Shown here in pieces: positions 34,539-42,600 of a DNA stretch of 64,000 bases; the first letter of the stretch is position 1; the number at the start of each line of letters is the position of its first letter. The DNA is from Bacillota bacterium (GTDB lineage: Bacteria; Bacillota; Clostridia; Acetivibrionales; DSM-1351). A model generated the notes under the pieces. The model was not told the origin of the DNA. It made no database searches and saw nothing but the letters and a program-made list of their open reading frames with translations. The position numbers were made by a program, and so were the translations under genes. The DNA is taken from the NCBI GenBank assembly GCA_023412275.1, contig JAEYNY010000115.1, positions 1 through 64,000 of the forward strand, given 5' to 3'.

Positions 34539-34964
34539 ATGAGTGATGAAGTGAAAATTGTAGGATTGGTTTGTAATTGGTGTTCTTATGCGGCAGCTGA
34601 TCTTGCCGGATTACTAAGAAAAAAGTATGAACAAAATATACGTCTTATTCGGATTCCATGCTCAGGAAGGGTCAATCCGAATTTTATCCTCTCTGCATTT
34701 GAGAATGGAGCGGATGGGGTCTTTATTGCAGGATGTTACCCGGGCGAGTGTCATTATGCAACAGGCAACTATTATGCACATTTTAGGTTTAACCTGATAA
34801 AGTCTTTGTTGATTTTTACTGGGATGGAGACTGATAGGTTGATTCTGGAATGGATATCTGCTTCTGAGGCTCAGGAGTTTGTCGATGCAGTAAACTTATT
34901 TACGGCTAAAGTAAAAAAACTAGGCAAAAAAAATGCTATACATAGAGATAAGTTGGAGGATTAA
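34539..34964 (+). CDS. MvhD/FlxD-type iron-sulfur linker subunit
   Basis: 141 residues, the size of MvhD. The conserved segments CNWCSYAAADLAG, PCSGRV and GCYPGECHY bind a 2Fe-2S cluster in MvhD, which connects an electron-input module to HdrA. It lies 13 nt after hdrA and abuts the next gene, fitting a FlxABCD-HdrABC arrangement in which the same protein is called FlxD. Confidence 0.9.
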   Translation: MSDEVKIVGLVCNWCSYAAADLAGLLRKKYEQNIRLIRIPCSGRVNPNFILSAFENGADGVFIAGCYPGECHYATGNYYAHFRFNLIKSLLIFTGMETDRLILEWISASEAQEFVDAVNLFTAKVKKLGKKNAIHRDKLED

Positions 34965-35807
34965 ATGATTGAGGAGATTAGGGTAATTGCTGCAAAATGG
35001 CTGAAGAGTAAAGAGGTTGAAGCTTTTGTTGGATTTACCAAAAGAGAAAATGGGACATTTGTACCAATACGTATCAACAGGCATGAAGATGTTAAAAGGC
35101 TTGAATTTGGAGATGGGTGCTACCATAATTTGATGAGCTATCTTAATTTTCCACTACGCGGGAAAATTGGATTGCTATTAAAGGGCTGTGATGGAAGAGC
35201 ACTGGTGGAAATGATATCAGAAGGGGTAGTAGAGAGGGAAAACGTAAAGGTATTGGGTATTCCTTGCCCGATAATGAATGAGTACGGTGTTCTCCTGAAT
35301 AAATGTAGAAGCTGTAGGGGGAATGTCACGCCGATATTTGATGAGAAGATAGGTAAAGGTGAGGGTGTGATTTTAGAAAAGCCTCTTTCATGCCAAGATG
35401 TATATAAATGTGAGACTTTATCAGATGAGGAAAGGACCAGGTTCTTTAAACAGGAGTTTTCTAAATGTATAAGGTGTTATGCATGTAGGGAGATATGTCC
35501 GCTGTGCTTTTGCGAAGAGTGTATAGTTGAAAAAAATGATCCCCAGTGGATAGAAGCTAGTATAAAGCCATCATCAAATTATCACTGGCATATGATTAGA
35601 GCATTTCATCTAGCTGGCAGGTGTATAGGATGCGGAGAGTGTTCAAGAGTTTGTCCAAGTAAGATACCTCTGTATTTGCTTCATCAAAAAATGGCTATGG
35701 AAGTTGAAAATGGGCTCAGATATATAGGTGGAATAGATTGCGACAAGAAGGTACTGGATTTGGATTTTAAAAAAGATATTTATGAAGGCGGGGATAAGCA
35801 CTTATGA
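34965..35807 (+). CDS. 4Fe-4S electron-transfer protein (FlxB/FlxC-like)
   Basis: 280 residues. The N-terminal half is a F420-dehydrogenase/hydrogenase beta-like region with cysteines in KGCDGRAL, GIPCPIM and CRSCRG. The C-terminal half carries ferredoxin motifs CIRCYACREICPLCFC and CIGCGECSRVCP. It begins at the base after the MvhD-type gene stops and overlaps the next gene by 4 nt. Proteins of this kind accompany HdrABC in Flx complexes and carry electrons from the NAD(P)H module towards HdrA. I cannot tell FlxB from FlxC with certainty. Confidence 0.82.
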   Translation: MIEEIRVIAAKWLKSKEVEAFVGFTKRENGTFVPIRINRHEDVKRLEFGDGCYHNLMSYLNFPLRGKIGLLLKGCDGRALVEMISEGVVERENVKVLGIPCPIMNEYGVLLNKCRSCRGNVTPIFDEKIGKGEGVILEKPLSCQDVYKCETLSDEERTRFFKQEFSKCIRCYACREICPLCFCEECIVEKNDPQWIEASIKPSSNYHWHMIRAFHLAGRCIGCGECSRVCPSKIPLYLLHQKMAMEVENGLRYIGGIDCDKKVLDLDFKKDIYEGGDKHL

Positions 35808-36787
35808 ATTGGAAGGTAGATTCCCTGGAAAGTCTGGTAGACTTTTTAAGAGTAAAAGGTACCTTATATGCTCCCACAGGAGAACAGACAATAAGGTATA
35901 CAAAAATTGACAATGATTTAAAGGTTAATCTTTCAAGGAACAGTGATTTTTCAGCTAGGGAAATATGGCAACCGATTACACACTACTATCTGAAACTTGA
36001 GGGAGATGATTATAGTAATCTAAGTTTATATCCATATAATGAGAATGGTTTTATAGTGCTTGGTATACGCCCTTGTGATATTAAAGGATTAAAGGTATTT
36101 GAAAGGATTTTCAGTAAAAGTCGTAATTTTCAAAAATTACGTGAAAACACTATTTTAATTGGCTATTCGTGTGACTTGCCAGAAGAAAATTGTTTCTGTG
36201 AGTCTATGGGCGTTTTGCCAACTTCTAAAGAAAACATGGATTTAGTATTATATAAAACTGATAATAATTATATAATTTCGGCAGAAAGTGATAAAGGATA
36301 TGCGTTATTTAAGAACGTACCTTTTGAGCAGACTGAATTTCCAGTTTTACCGGATTCCCGGAAGCCGGAAATGAAAAGAATCGACATTGATAAAGTAATG
36401 GAGAAAATGGACAACTTAAGTAATGATGAATGGGAAGATATTGCATTTTCTTGTATTAACTGCAGGGTTTGTACTTATGTATGTCCATGCTGTCATTGCT
36501 TTTCAATAACTGATGAAACCTTCAAAAATACATATGCGCGGGCTGTCGTTTGGGACTCATGCCAGTGCAAATATTTTACAAGGGAAGCTTCAACTTACAA
36601 CCCAAGGCACGAAAAAGTTGCAAGAATAAAAAACAGGATGTATCACAAATTTCATTATTTTGTGAAACAAAATAATGAAATTATGTGTAGTGGGTGTGGA
36701 CGCTGCATAAGCAGCTGTCCGTCAGGGTTGAACTTGCTTAATGAAATCAGTATTTTTAAAACAAATAAATCGGAGATAAAGAAATGA
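35804..36787 (+). CDS. 4Fe-4S electron-transfer protein (sulfhydrogenase beta/Flx-like)
   Basis: 327 residues. The N-terminal two thirds resemble the beta subunit of sulfhydrogenases and anaerobic sulfite reductase subunit A (LGIRPCDIKGLKVF, GYSCDLPEENCFCESMG). The C-terminus has two ferredoxin motifs: CINCRVCTYVCPCCHC and CSGCGRCISSCP. Four-nt overlaps on both sides show translational coupling with the previous gene and the FAD/NAD-binding subunit. It likely relays electrons from that subunit. Confidence 0.85.
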   Translation: MNWKVDSLESLVDFLRVKGTLYAPTGEQTIRYTKIDNDLKVNLSRNSDFSAREIWQPITHYYLKLEGDDYSNLSLYPYNENGFIVLGIRPCDIKGLKVFERIFSKSRNFQKLRENTILIGYSCDLPEENCFCESMGVLPTSKENMDLVLYKTDNNYIISAESDKGYALFKNVPFEQTEFPVLPDSRKPEMKRIDIDKVMEKMDNLSNDEWEDIAFSCINCRVCTYVCPCCHCFSITDETFKNTYARAVVWDSCQCKYFTREASTYNPRHEKVARIKNRMYHKFHYFVKQNNEIMCSGCGRCISSCPSGLNLLNEISIFKTNKSEIKK

Positions 36788-37581
36788 TTGACCTATTAAA
36801 TATTGAAAAAGTCACTATTGAAAATATAAAGGAAGAATCCAACAAAGTAAAGACATTGGTATTGAAGCCAGAAAGAAATATTTTGTTCAAACCAGGGCAG
36901 TTTATTTTATTGTCGAGATTAGGGGTTGGAGAATCACCATTTGCCATTTCATCAAATCCTTTAAACAATGAATTATTTGAGGTTAGTGTTCAGAGGGTAG
37001 GAAAAAACACTTCTGCTATTCATGAACTTGATAAGGGTGAGACTATTTGGTATAGAGGGCCATACGGTAATTACTTTCCAGTAGAGCAATGGATTGGGAA
37101 AAAAATTGTCATTATTGCAGGTGGTATTGGTATTGCCCCACTGAGGTCACTTTTATATAGCCTTTTGAGCAATAGACAATCTTATGATGAGATAACACTA
37201 CTCTATGGGGCCAATACAAGTGAAATGATTATTTACAAGGACGAGCTTGATAAATGGAAGAAAGATATTTCTGTTCACATTATTACTGAATTTGTTGAGA
37301 ATGAGAACTTAGGTGTTAAAAAAGGATTAGTAACTAATCTGATCGATGATTTAAACGTAGATGTAAATAATTGCATAGCCGTTATCTGCGGGCCCAGACA
37401 AATGTGTTTTTCCAGCGCAGAATTACTAAAAGCTAAGGGAATGTGCGACTATAACATTTTTGTATCTCTTGAAATGAAAATGAAATGCGGAATTGGAGTT
37501 TGTGGAAGGTGCAATATTAATCATAAATACGTATGTAAAGATGGACCAATTTTTTGCCTTGGAGAGGATTTTTTAATTTAA
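36784..37581 (+). CDS. FAD/NAD(P)-binding oxidoreductase (FlxA/sulfhydrogenase gamma-like)
   Basis: 265 residues in the ferredoxin-NADP reductase fold: the FAD region has GQFILLSRLGVGESPFAIS, the NAD(P) region has IIAGGIGIAPLRSLL and LYGANTSEMI, and the C-terminus holds a 2Fe-2S motif (CGIGVCGRC followed by a later Cys) as in dihydroorotate dehydrogenase K and HydG subunits. It should be the NAD(P)H entry point of the Hdr-Flx-type module. It is the last gene of the 24-kb operon. A GAGGATTT/AAATCCTC hairpin overlaps its stop but lacks a T-run. Confidence 0.88.
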   Translation: MIDLLNIEKVTIENIKEESNKVKTLVLKPERNILFKPGQFILLSRLGVGESPFAISSNPLNNELFEVSVQRVGKNTSAIHELDKGETIWYRGPYGNYFPVEQWIGKKIVIIAGGIGIAPLRSLLYSLLSNRQSYDEITLLYGANTSEMIIYKDELDKWKKDISVHIITEFVENENLGVKKGLVTNLIDDLNVDVNNCIAVICGPRQMCFSSAELLKAKGMCDYNIFVSLEMKMKCGIGVCGRCNINHKYVCKDGPIFCLGEDFLI

Positions 37582-37625
37582 GAAATCCTCTAGTACAAGA
37601 TATACAAAGGGTTTACTAACCTCTA

Positions 37626-38000
37626 TTACCCGCCCAAATACTCCTCATACTGGGAAGTAAAATACTCTATTTTATGAGTAACTTTTTTTAGATGGTTATG
37701 CATTTCCTCAATCTGACTTTCTACGGTCTTTTTATGCTCTATGAGCATATCACAACGCTGCTTCAGGGTTTCCTTTCCCTGAGCGCTCAGTGCCACGAAT
37801 TCTCTGATCTGCTTAATAGACATTCCGGTATTCTTGAGGCAACAGATAAGACCCAGCCATTCAAGGTCTTCTTCAGAATACCGACGTATTCCGCTTTCGC
37901 TTCGGGATACATTAGGGAGAAGTCCTTCTCTTTCATAATAGCGTAAAACATGGGCTTTTAAATTTATCTTTTCAGATACTTGCTTTATAGAATAGTCCAT
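37626..38000 (-). CDS. MerR-family regulator, AdhR-like
   Basis: 124 residues: an N-terminal MerR winged helix (YSIKQVSEKINLKAHVLRYY, then GIRRYSEEDLEWL) and a coiled-coil dimerisation helix (about 75-115). ATG 38000 is preceded by AGGAG. The gene is divergent from the iron alcohol dehydrogenase at 38185, and the intergenic region has a promoter with the stretched 19-bp spacer that MerR proteins act on. It most likely activates the dehydrogenase in response to an aldehyde or other electrophile, as AdhR does in Bacillus. I see no direct sign that it controls the NRPS genes on either side. Confidence 0.9.
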   Translation of the reverse strand: MDYSIKQVSEKINLKAHVLRYYEREGLLPNVSRSESGIRRYSEEDLEWLGLICCLKNTGMSIKQIREFVALSAQGKETLKQRCDMLIEHKKTVESQIEEMHNHLKKVTHKIEYFTSQYEEYLGG

Positions 38001-38030
38001 CAAAGTTTCTCCTGTATTTTAAAATTGCTA

Positions 38031-38061
38031 TTGACTTAAAGTTTACGTTAAGGTTTACAAT
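38031..38061 (+). promoter_or_regulatory. MerR-type promoter with 19-bp spacer and operator dyad
   Basis: TTGACT at 38031-38036 and TACAAT at 38056-38061 are 19 bp apart instead of the normal 17. Inside lies the dyad CTTAAAGTTTACGTTAAG (38035-38052). Overlong spacers with a central dyad are the signature of MerR activation by DNA distortion. It drives the alcohol dehydrogenase, leaving a leader of about 117 nt, and overlaps the region just upstream of the regulator gene, allowing autoregulation. Confidence 0.85.
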
Positions 38062-38184
38062 TTTATTATACTTAAAATATTATGTTTCATCAACATCCTA
38101 ATTGAAGATGGGGCTAAATAATTAAGGTAAAAAATCAGTATAATATTCTTGAAAAATAATAGTAAGAGAGAAAGGAAAATGACT

Positions 38185-39360
38185 ATGCTAAACTTTGATA
38201 TGCATCTACCCACACGTATTATATTTGGTAAGGACACTCAAAAGGAAATAGGAAGTTTAATTAAACCATATACAAAAAAAGCACTTTTACATTATGGCGG
38301 AAATAGTATCAAGAAAAGCGGACTATACGATCAGGTAGTTGCTTCTCTTAAGGAAAATAACATAGAATTTGTTGAACTGGGTGGAGTAGTTCCCAACCCA
38401 CGTTTATCTTTAGCTGAAGAAGGAGCCGAACTTTGTAAAAAAGAAGGTGTAGACCTGATACTTGCAGTAGGAGGCGGAAGCGTAATAGACTCTGCAAAGG
38501 CCATAGCACTAGGCGCATGCAATGATGATATATGGAAGTTTTATGAAGAGGGCGGTGAAATTAAAGCTGCTCTACCCGTTGCTACCATTCTGACAATACC
38601 GGCAGCAGGAAGTGAATCCAGCCCCCATACAGTAATCACCAACGAAGAAAAACAGATTAAAAAGGGATATGGTAGTAATTATCTTAAACCTGTTCTAAGT
38701 ATAGTAAACCCGGAATTGTTTTTTACACTTCCTAAAAATCAAATCGCTAATGGCGTAGCTGATATGATGAGCCATATTTTTGAGAGATATTTCACAAATA
38801 CCACTCATACAGACCTTACAGACGGCCTGTGTGAAACAACTCTTAAAACCATTATGAAAAATGCATTAATAGTTTCACAGAACCCTGAAAACTATCACGC
38901 ATGGTGTCAGGTTGGTTTTGGAGGCACTATTGCACATAATGATATATTGGGTCTCGGAAGAGCGCAGGATTGGGCTTGTCATGATATGGAACATGAATTG
39001 AGTGCCATATACGATATTGCCCATGGTGCAGGTCTCGCAATATTAACTCCTGCATGGATGCAGTATGTTTATAAGACAAACATTAATATGTTTGTACAGT
39101 TTGCTGTTAACGTAATGGGGGTAGAAAGCAGCTATCGTGACCCTGATGCAATTATGATGGAAGGAATCGCAAGACTCCGTGAATTTTATAAAAAAATGGG
39201 TCTCCCGGCAACTCTTACAGAAATCGGTATAGAAGAAAGCAAGTTCGAGCTTATGGCCCAAAAAGCTACCGGTGAGGCGTATGGAAAAGAACATTCAATC
39301 GGAGGCCTCAAAAAACTTTACTGGCAGGATGTACTTGAGATATACAAGCTTGCAAAGTAA
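38185..39360 (+). CDS. Iron-containing alcohol dehydrogenase (butanol dehydrogenase/YugJ-like)
   Basis: 391 residues of the group III metal-dependent family. Nucleotide binding is seen in LAVGGGSVIDSAKAIALGA; metal-ligand segments include MSHIFERYF, MEHELSAIYDIAHGAGL and KEHSIGGL. It should interconvert aldehydes and alcohols with NAD(P)H. ATG 38185 fits the AGAAAGGA site better than ATG 38179. A MerR-type promoter and terminators on either side make it an independent unit, probably for aldehyde detoxification or fermentation rather than part of natural-product synthesis. Confidence 0.92.
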   Translation: MLNFDMHLPTRIIFGKDTQKEIGSLIKPYTKKALLHYGGNSIKKSGLYDQVVASLKENNIEFVELGGVVPNPRLSLAEEGAELCKKEGVDLILAVGGGSVIDSAKAIALGACNDDIWKFYEEGGEIKAALPVATILTIPAAGSESSPHTVITNEEKQIKKGYGSNYLKPVLSIVNPELFFTLPKNQIANGVADMMSHIFERYFTNTTHTDLTDGLCETTLKTIMKNALIVSQNPENYHAWCQVGFGGTIAHNDILGLGRAQDWACHDMEHELSAIYDIAHGAGLAILTPAWMQYVYKTNINMFVQFAVNVMGVESSYRDPDAIMMEGIARLREFYKKMGLPATLTEIGIEESKFELMAQKATGEAYGKEHSIGGLKKLYWQDVLEIYKLAK

Positions 39361-39387
39361 AAAACTATAATCAAATAACCGTTTGCT

Positions 39388-39436
39388 GCAAAACCCTAAA
39401 ATGCTTTATATAAAGCTTTTTGGGGTTTTGCTTTTT
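39388..39436 (+). terminator. Terminator of the alcohol dehydrogenase gene
   Basis: GCAAAACCC (39388-39396) pairs with GGGTTTTGC (39423-39431), with an inner GCTTTA/TAAAGC stem, followed by TTTTTAT. Confidence 0.85.
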
Positions 39437-39470
39437 ATGTGTAATTATATTTGAACATTTATTATTTCAA

Positions 39471-39500
39471 TTGACACTTGAGACAAAAAAATAGTAGAAT
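39471..39500 (+). promoter_or_regulatory. Promoter of the giant NRPS-PKS gene
   Basis: TTGACA at 39471-39476, an 18-base spacer and TAGAAT at 39495-39500 lie after the upstream terminator. The untranslated leader to ATG 39663 is about 155 nt with no recognisable riboswitch. TAGGAGGAATCC forms the ribosome site. Confidence 0.65.
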
Positions 39501-39662
39501 GTGGATATAAATGTAGAATAATGAAGAAATTTGAAGTATTCCAAAACATTAAATTAGCCCGTAATAATAATCTATTCTTTTACTTGGTCCATATGCATAT
39601 TTGCACAATAACATACCAAAAGAAAACCGAGTCAGACTTTTATAAACCTTAGGAGGAATCCG

Positions 39663-42600
39663 ATGAAAAAACAATTTAAGAAAGCATATTTAAAGTTAAA
39701 TGAAAATGAATTGGTTCAGGATATGTTTGAATATAATGCCCTGTCAAGTCCGGAGAAAATCGCACTTATCACGTCAAAGGGAAAGGAATTTACTTATCGG
39801 GAACTGAATGAGAGAGCGAATCAGCTGGCGTGGAAACTAATTGAATCCGGGGTCAAAGAGAATGATTTGGTTGGTATAATGGCAAATAGAGACGAGAAAA
39901 TGATTGTTGCTATATTTGCTGTTTTAAAGGCAGGAGGAGCATATGTACCCATTGATCCCTGCTATCCAGCAGGGAGAATAGCTTCAGTAATTAAGGAGTG
40001 TAAGTTAAAGTTTCTCATTGGCAATAAAACTTTTGATGACTTTCATAATTGTTTTATTAACCTTGGTTTGGATGAAATTGATTTAGCGGCCGGGCGAAAT
40101 AATCCTAAGTGCAGAGGCAACAGGGATACCTTAGCATATGTTATTTTTACTTCCGGATCTACAGGAAAACCAAAAGGTGTGATGATAAAGCAGGATTCAC
40201 TTCTGAACTTTATTTATGATACTAAAAACAGAAAACTGTTTCAAAGTAAGGATGACCGTACTATCTCCTTAACAACCATATCTTTTGATATATTTGCTTT
40301 TGAAACAATTGTACCTTTATGTCTGGGGTTATCGGTATATTTGGCGGATGAGAAGGAACAGCTGGATGTATCCATTGTATCAAACAAAATTGTAAAGCAT
40401 AAAATTACACATCTAGTGAGTACCATATCAAGGTTGAAGGCTTTTGTTGAACACCCTGATTTTGCGCCTGCTCTTATCCAGTTAAAATATATTATGGGTG
40501 GGGGAGAAAACTATCCGGTAGAATTAATGAAGTATTTACAGATGAATACAAATGCCAAGCTGTATAATCTTTACGGGCCGACAGAGACAACGGTGTGGTC
40601 TACAGTGAAGGATATTACCAGGGAAAATAGTATTACGGTAGGCAAACCTATAGCAAATACACAGATTTTTATATTAAATCCCGAAGGTAAGATACAGCCC
40701 CGCGGTGTGTCTGGTGAGGTTTGTATTGCAGGACGTGGTCTTGCAGCAGGTTATCTGAACAATCCAGGGGAAACCAATAGCAAATTTATCAAGACAGAAG
40801 AACTTCCAGGAATTACCTTATATAGAACCGGTGACAGAGGACGTTTGTTGGAAAATGGTGAAGTGGATTTATCCGGAAGGTTGGATGATCAGGTAAAAAT
40901 TCGAGGGTATCGGATAGAATTTGGTGAGATTGAAAACCAAGTCTTAGAAATTGAACAAATAGGAATGGCAGTGGTAAAGGATTATACAGACTCAAACGGA
41001 AATAAGCAGCTAGCTCTGTTTTATTCCTTAAAAAAGAGTCATGAGCAGTCAAAATGTGATGAGATGTATGTGAGAACTTGCTTAAGGAAGAAACTTCCTG
41101 ATTATATGATACCCACATATATTGAAATGTTGGAGCAAATGCCGTGCCTGATTAGCGGGAAAATTGACCGCAGCAGACTGAAAATTAAAAAACCAGAACA
41201 ACAGGGGCAAGAATTTGAAGGTTGTGATTCAAATCTGGCAACAAGTTTACTTGCCATCTGGAAAGATGTATTGGATTCACAGAAAGTATCCAATAGGGAC
41301 AATTTTTTTGACATAGGCGGTAATTCCCTGGCACTGATGGAAGTAAAGAAACGAATCTATGAATTATTAGGCTATAATGTTTCCATAATGCAATTATTTG
41401 AATATCCCACTATTGAAGCGTTAACTAACATGTTGAAAAAAAACAACAAAAACAATAGGCCAACTAAAGGTGATAATCCGGTTAAAAAAGAAAATGAAGC
41501 AATAGCGGTCATAGGATTGGACTGTAGATTTCCTGGAGCAGATTGTCTCGATGAATTCTGGCTAAATCTTGTATCTGGAATTGAAAATATCACATTCTTT
41601 ACGGATGAGGAACTTGAAGAAGCTGGGGTGCCTCGGAATATTTATACTCAGAATAATTACGTTAAGGCAAAAGGTTATATTGAAGATGCTGAATATTTTG
41701 ATGCAGATTTCTTTGGTTACTCATATAAAGAAGCCAATAGGATGGACCCACAACATAGGATATTTCATCAATGCGTTTGGAGGGTGTTGGAAAATGCCGG
41801 TTACAATCCATATGAATATGAAGGTAGGATTGGGTTATTTGCAGGCAGTAGTTCCAATTTGCAATGGATGAGCCGTTTTGTTCAAAATGATTCCATGGAC
41901 TATTTTGAAATGATGACATTGAATGATAGGGATTTTCTAACCACCAGAATTTCATATAAATTAAATTTAAAAGGCCCAAGCTTTAATGTACAAACAGCTT
42001 GTTCCACTTCTTTAGTAGCGATTCACCAGGCCATTGAATCAATTCGAAGAGGCGAGTCGGATATGGCCATTGCGGGGGGAGTCTCCATCACCTACCCAAG
42101 AAAAAGCGGATATCTATGGCATAATGGAATGATTTTCTCAAAAGACGGGCATTGTCGTCCGTTCACAGAGGAAGCATCGGGAACGGTTATGGGCAATGGG
42201 TGTGGTGCAGTTTTGCTTAAACCTCTTGAAAAGGCACTTATAGATGGAGATCATATCTATTCTGTAATAAAAGGTTCAGCAATAAACAATGACGGAAGTG
42301 ATAAAATCGGATATACTGCACCGGGGATATCAGGACAGAGAAGTGTTATAGAGAGTGCACTTGCGCAAGCTGGAGTGACTTCTGACCAGATCAAGTATGT
42401 TGAGACACATGGAACCGGAACACTGTTGGGCGATCAAGTAGAGCTTGAAGCATTAAGACAAGCCTTTCAAAGTGATAAGGCAGGGTATTGCGCCATCGGA
42501 TCCGTGAAAGGAAATATAGGACATTTAGAGGTGGCGTCAGGTGTAGCAGGTTTTATTAAGACAGCACTTATGTTGCATAACAGAGTAATCCCTCCATTTA

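Noticed and set aside
37563..37590. Intrinsic terminator at the end of the Hdr-Flx-type operon
   Set aside because: An 8-bp GAGGATTT/AAATCCTC stem is present but no T-run follows on either strand, so it is noted only as a hairpin.
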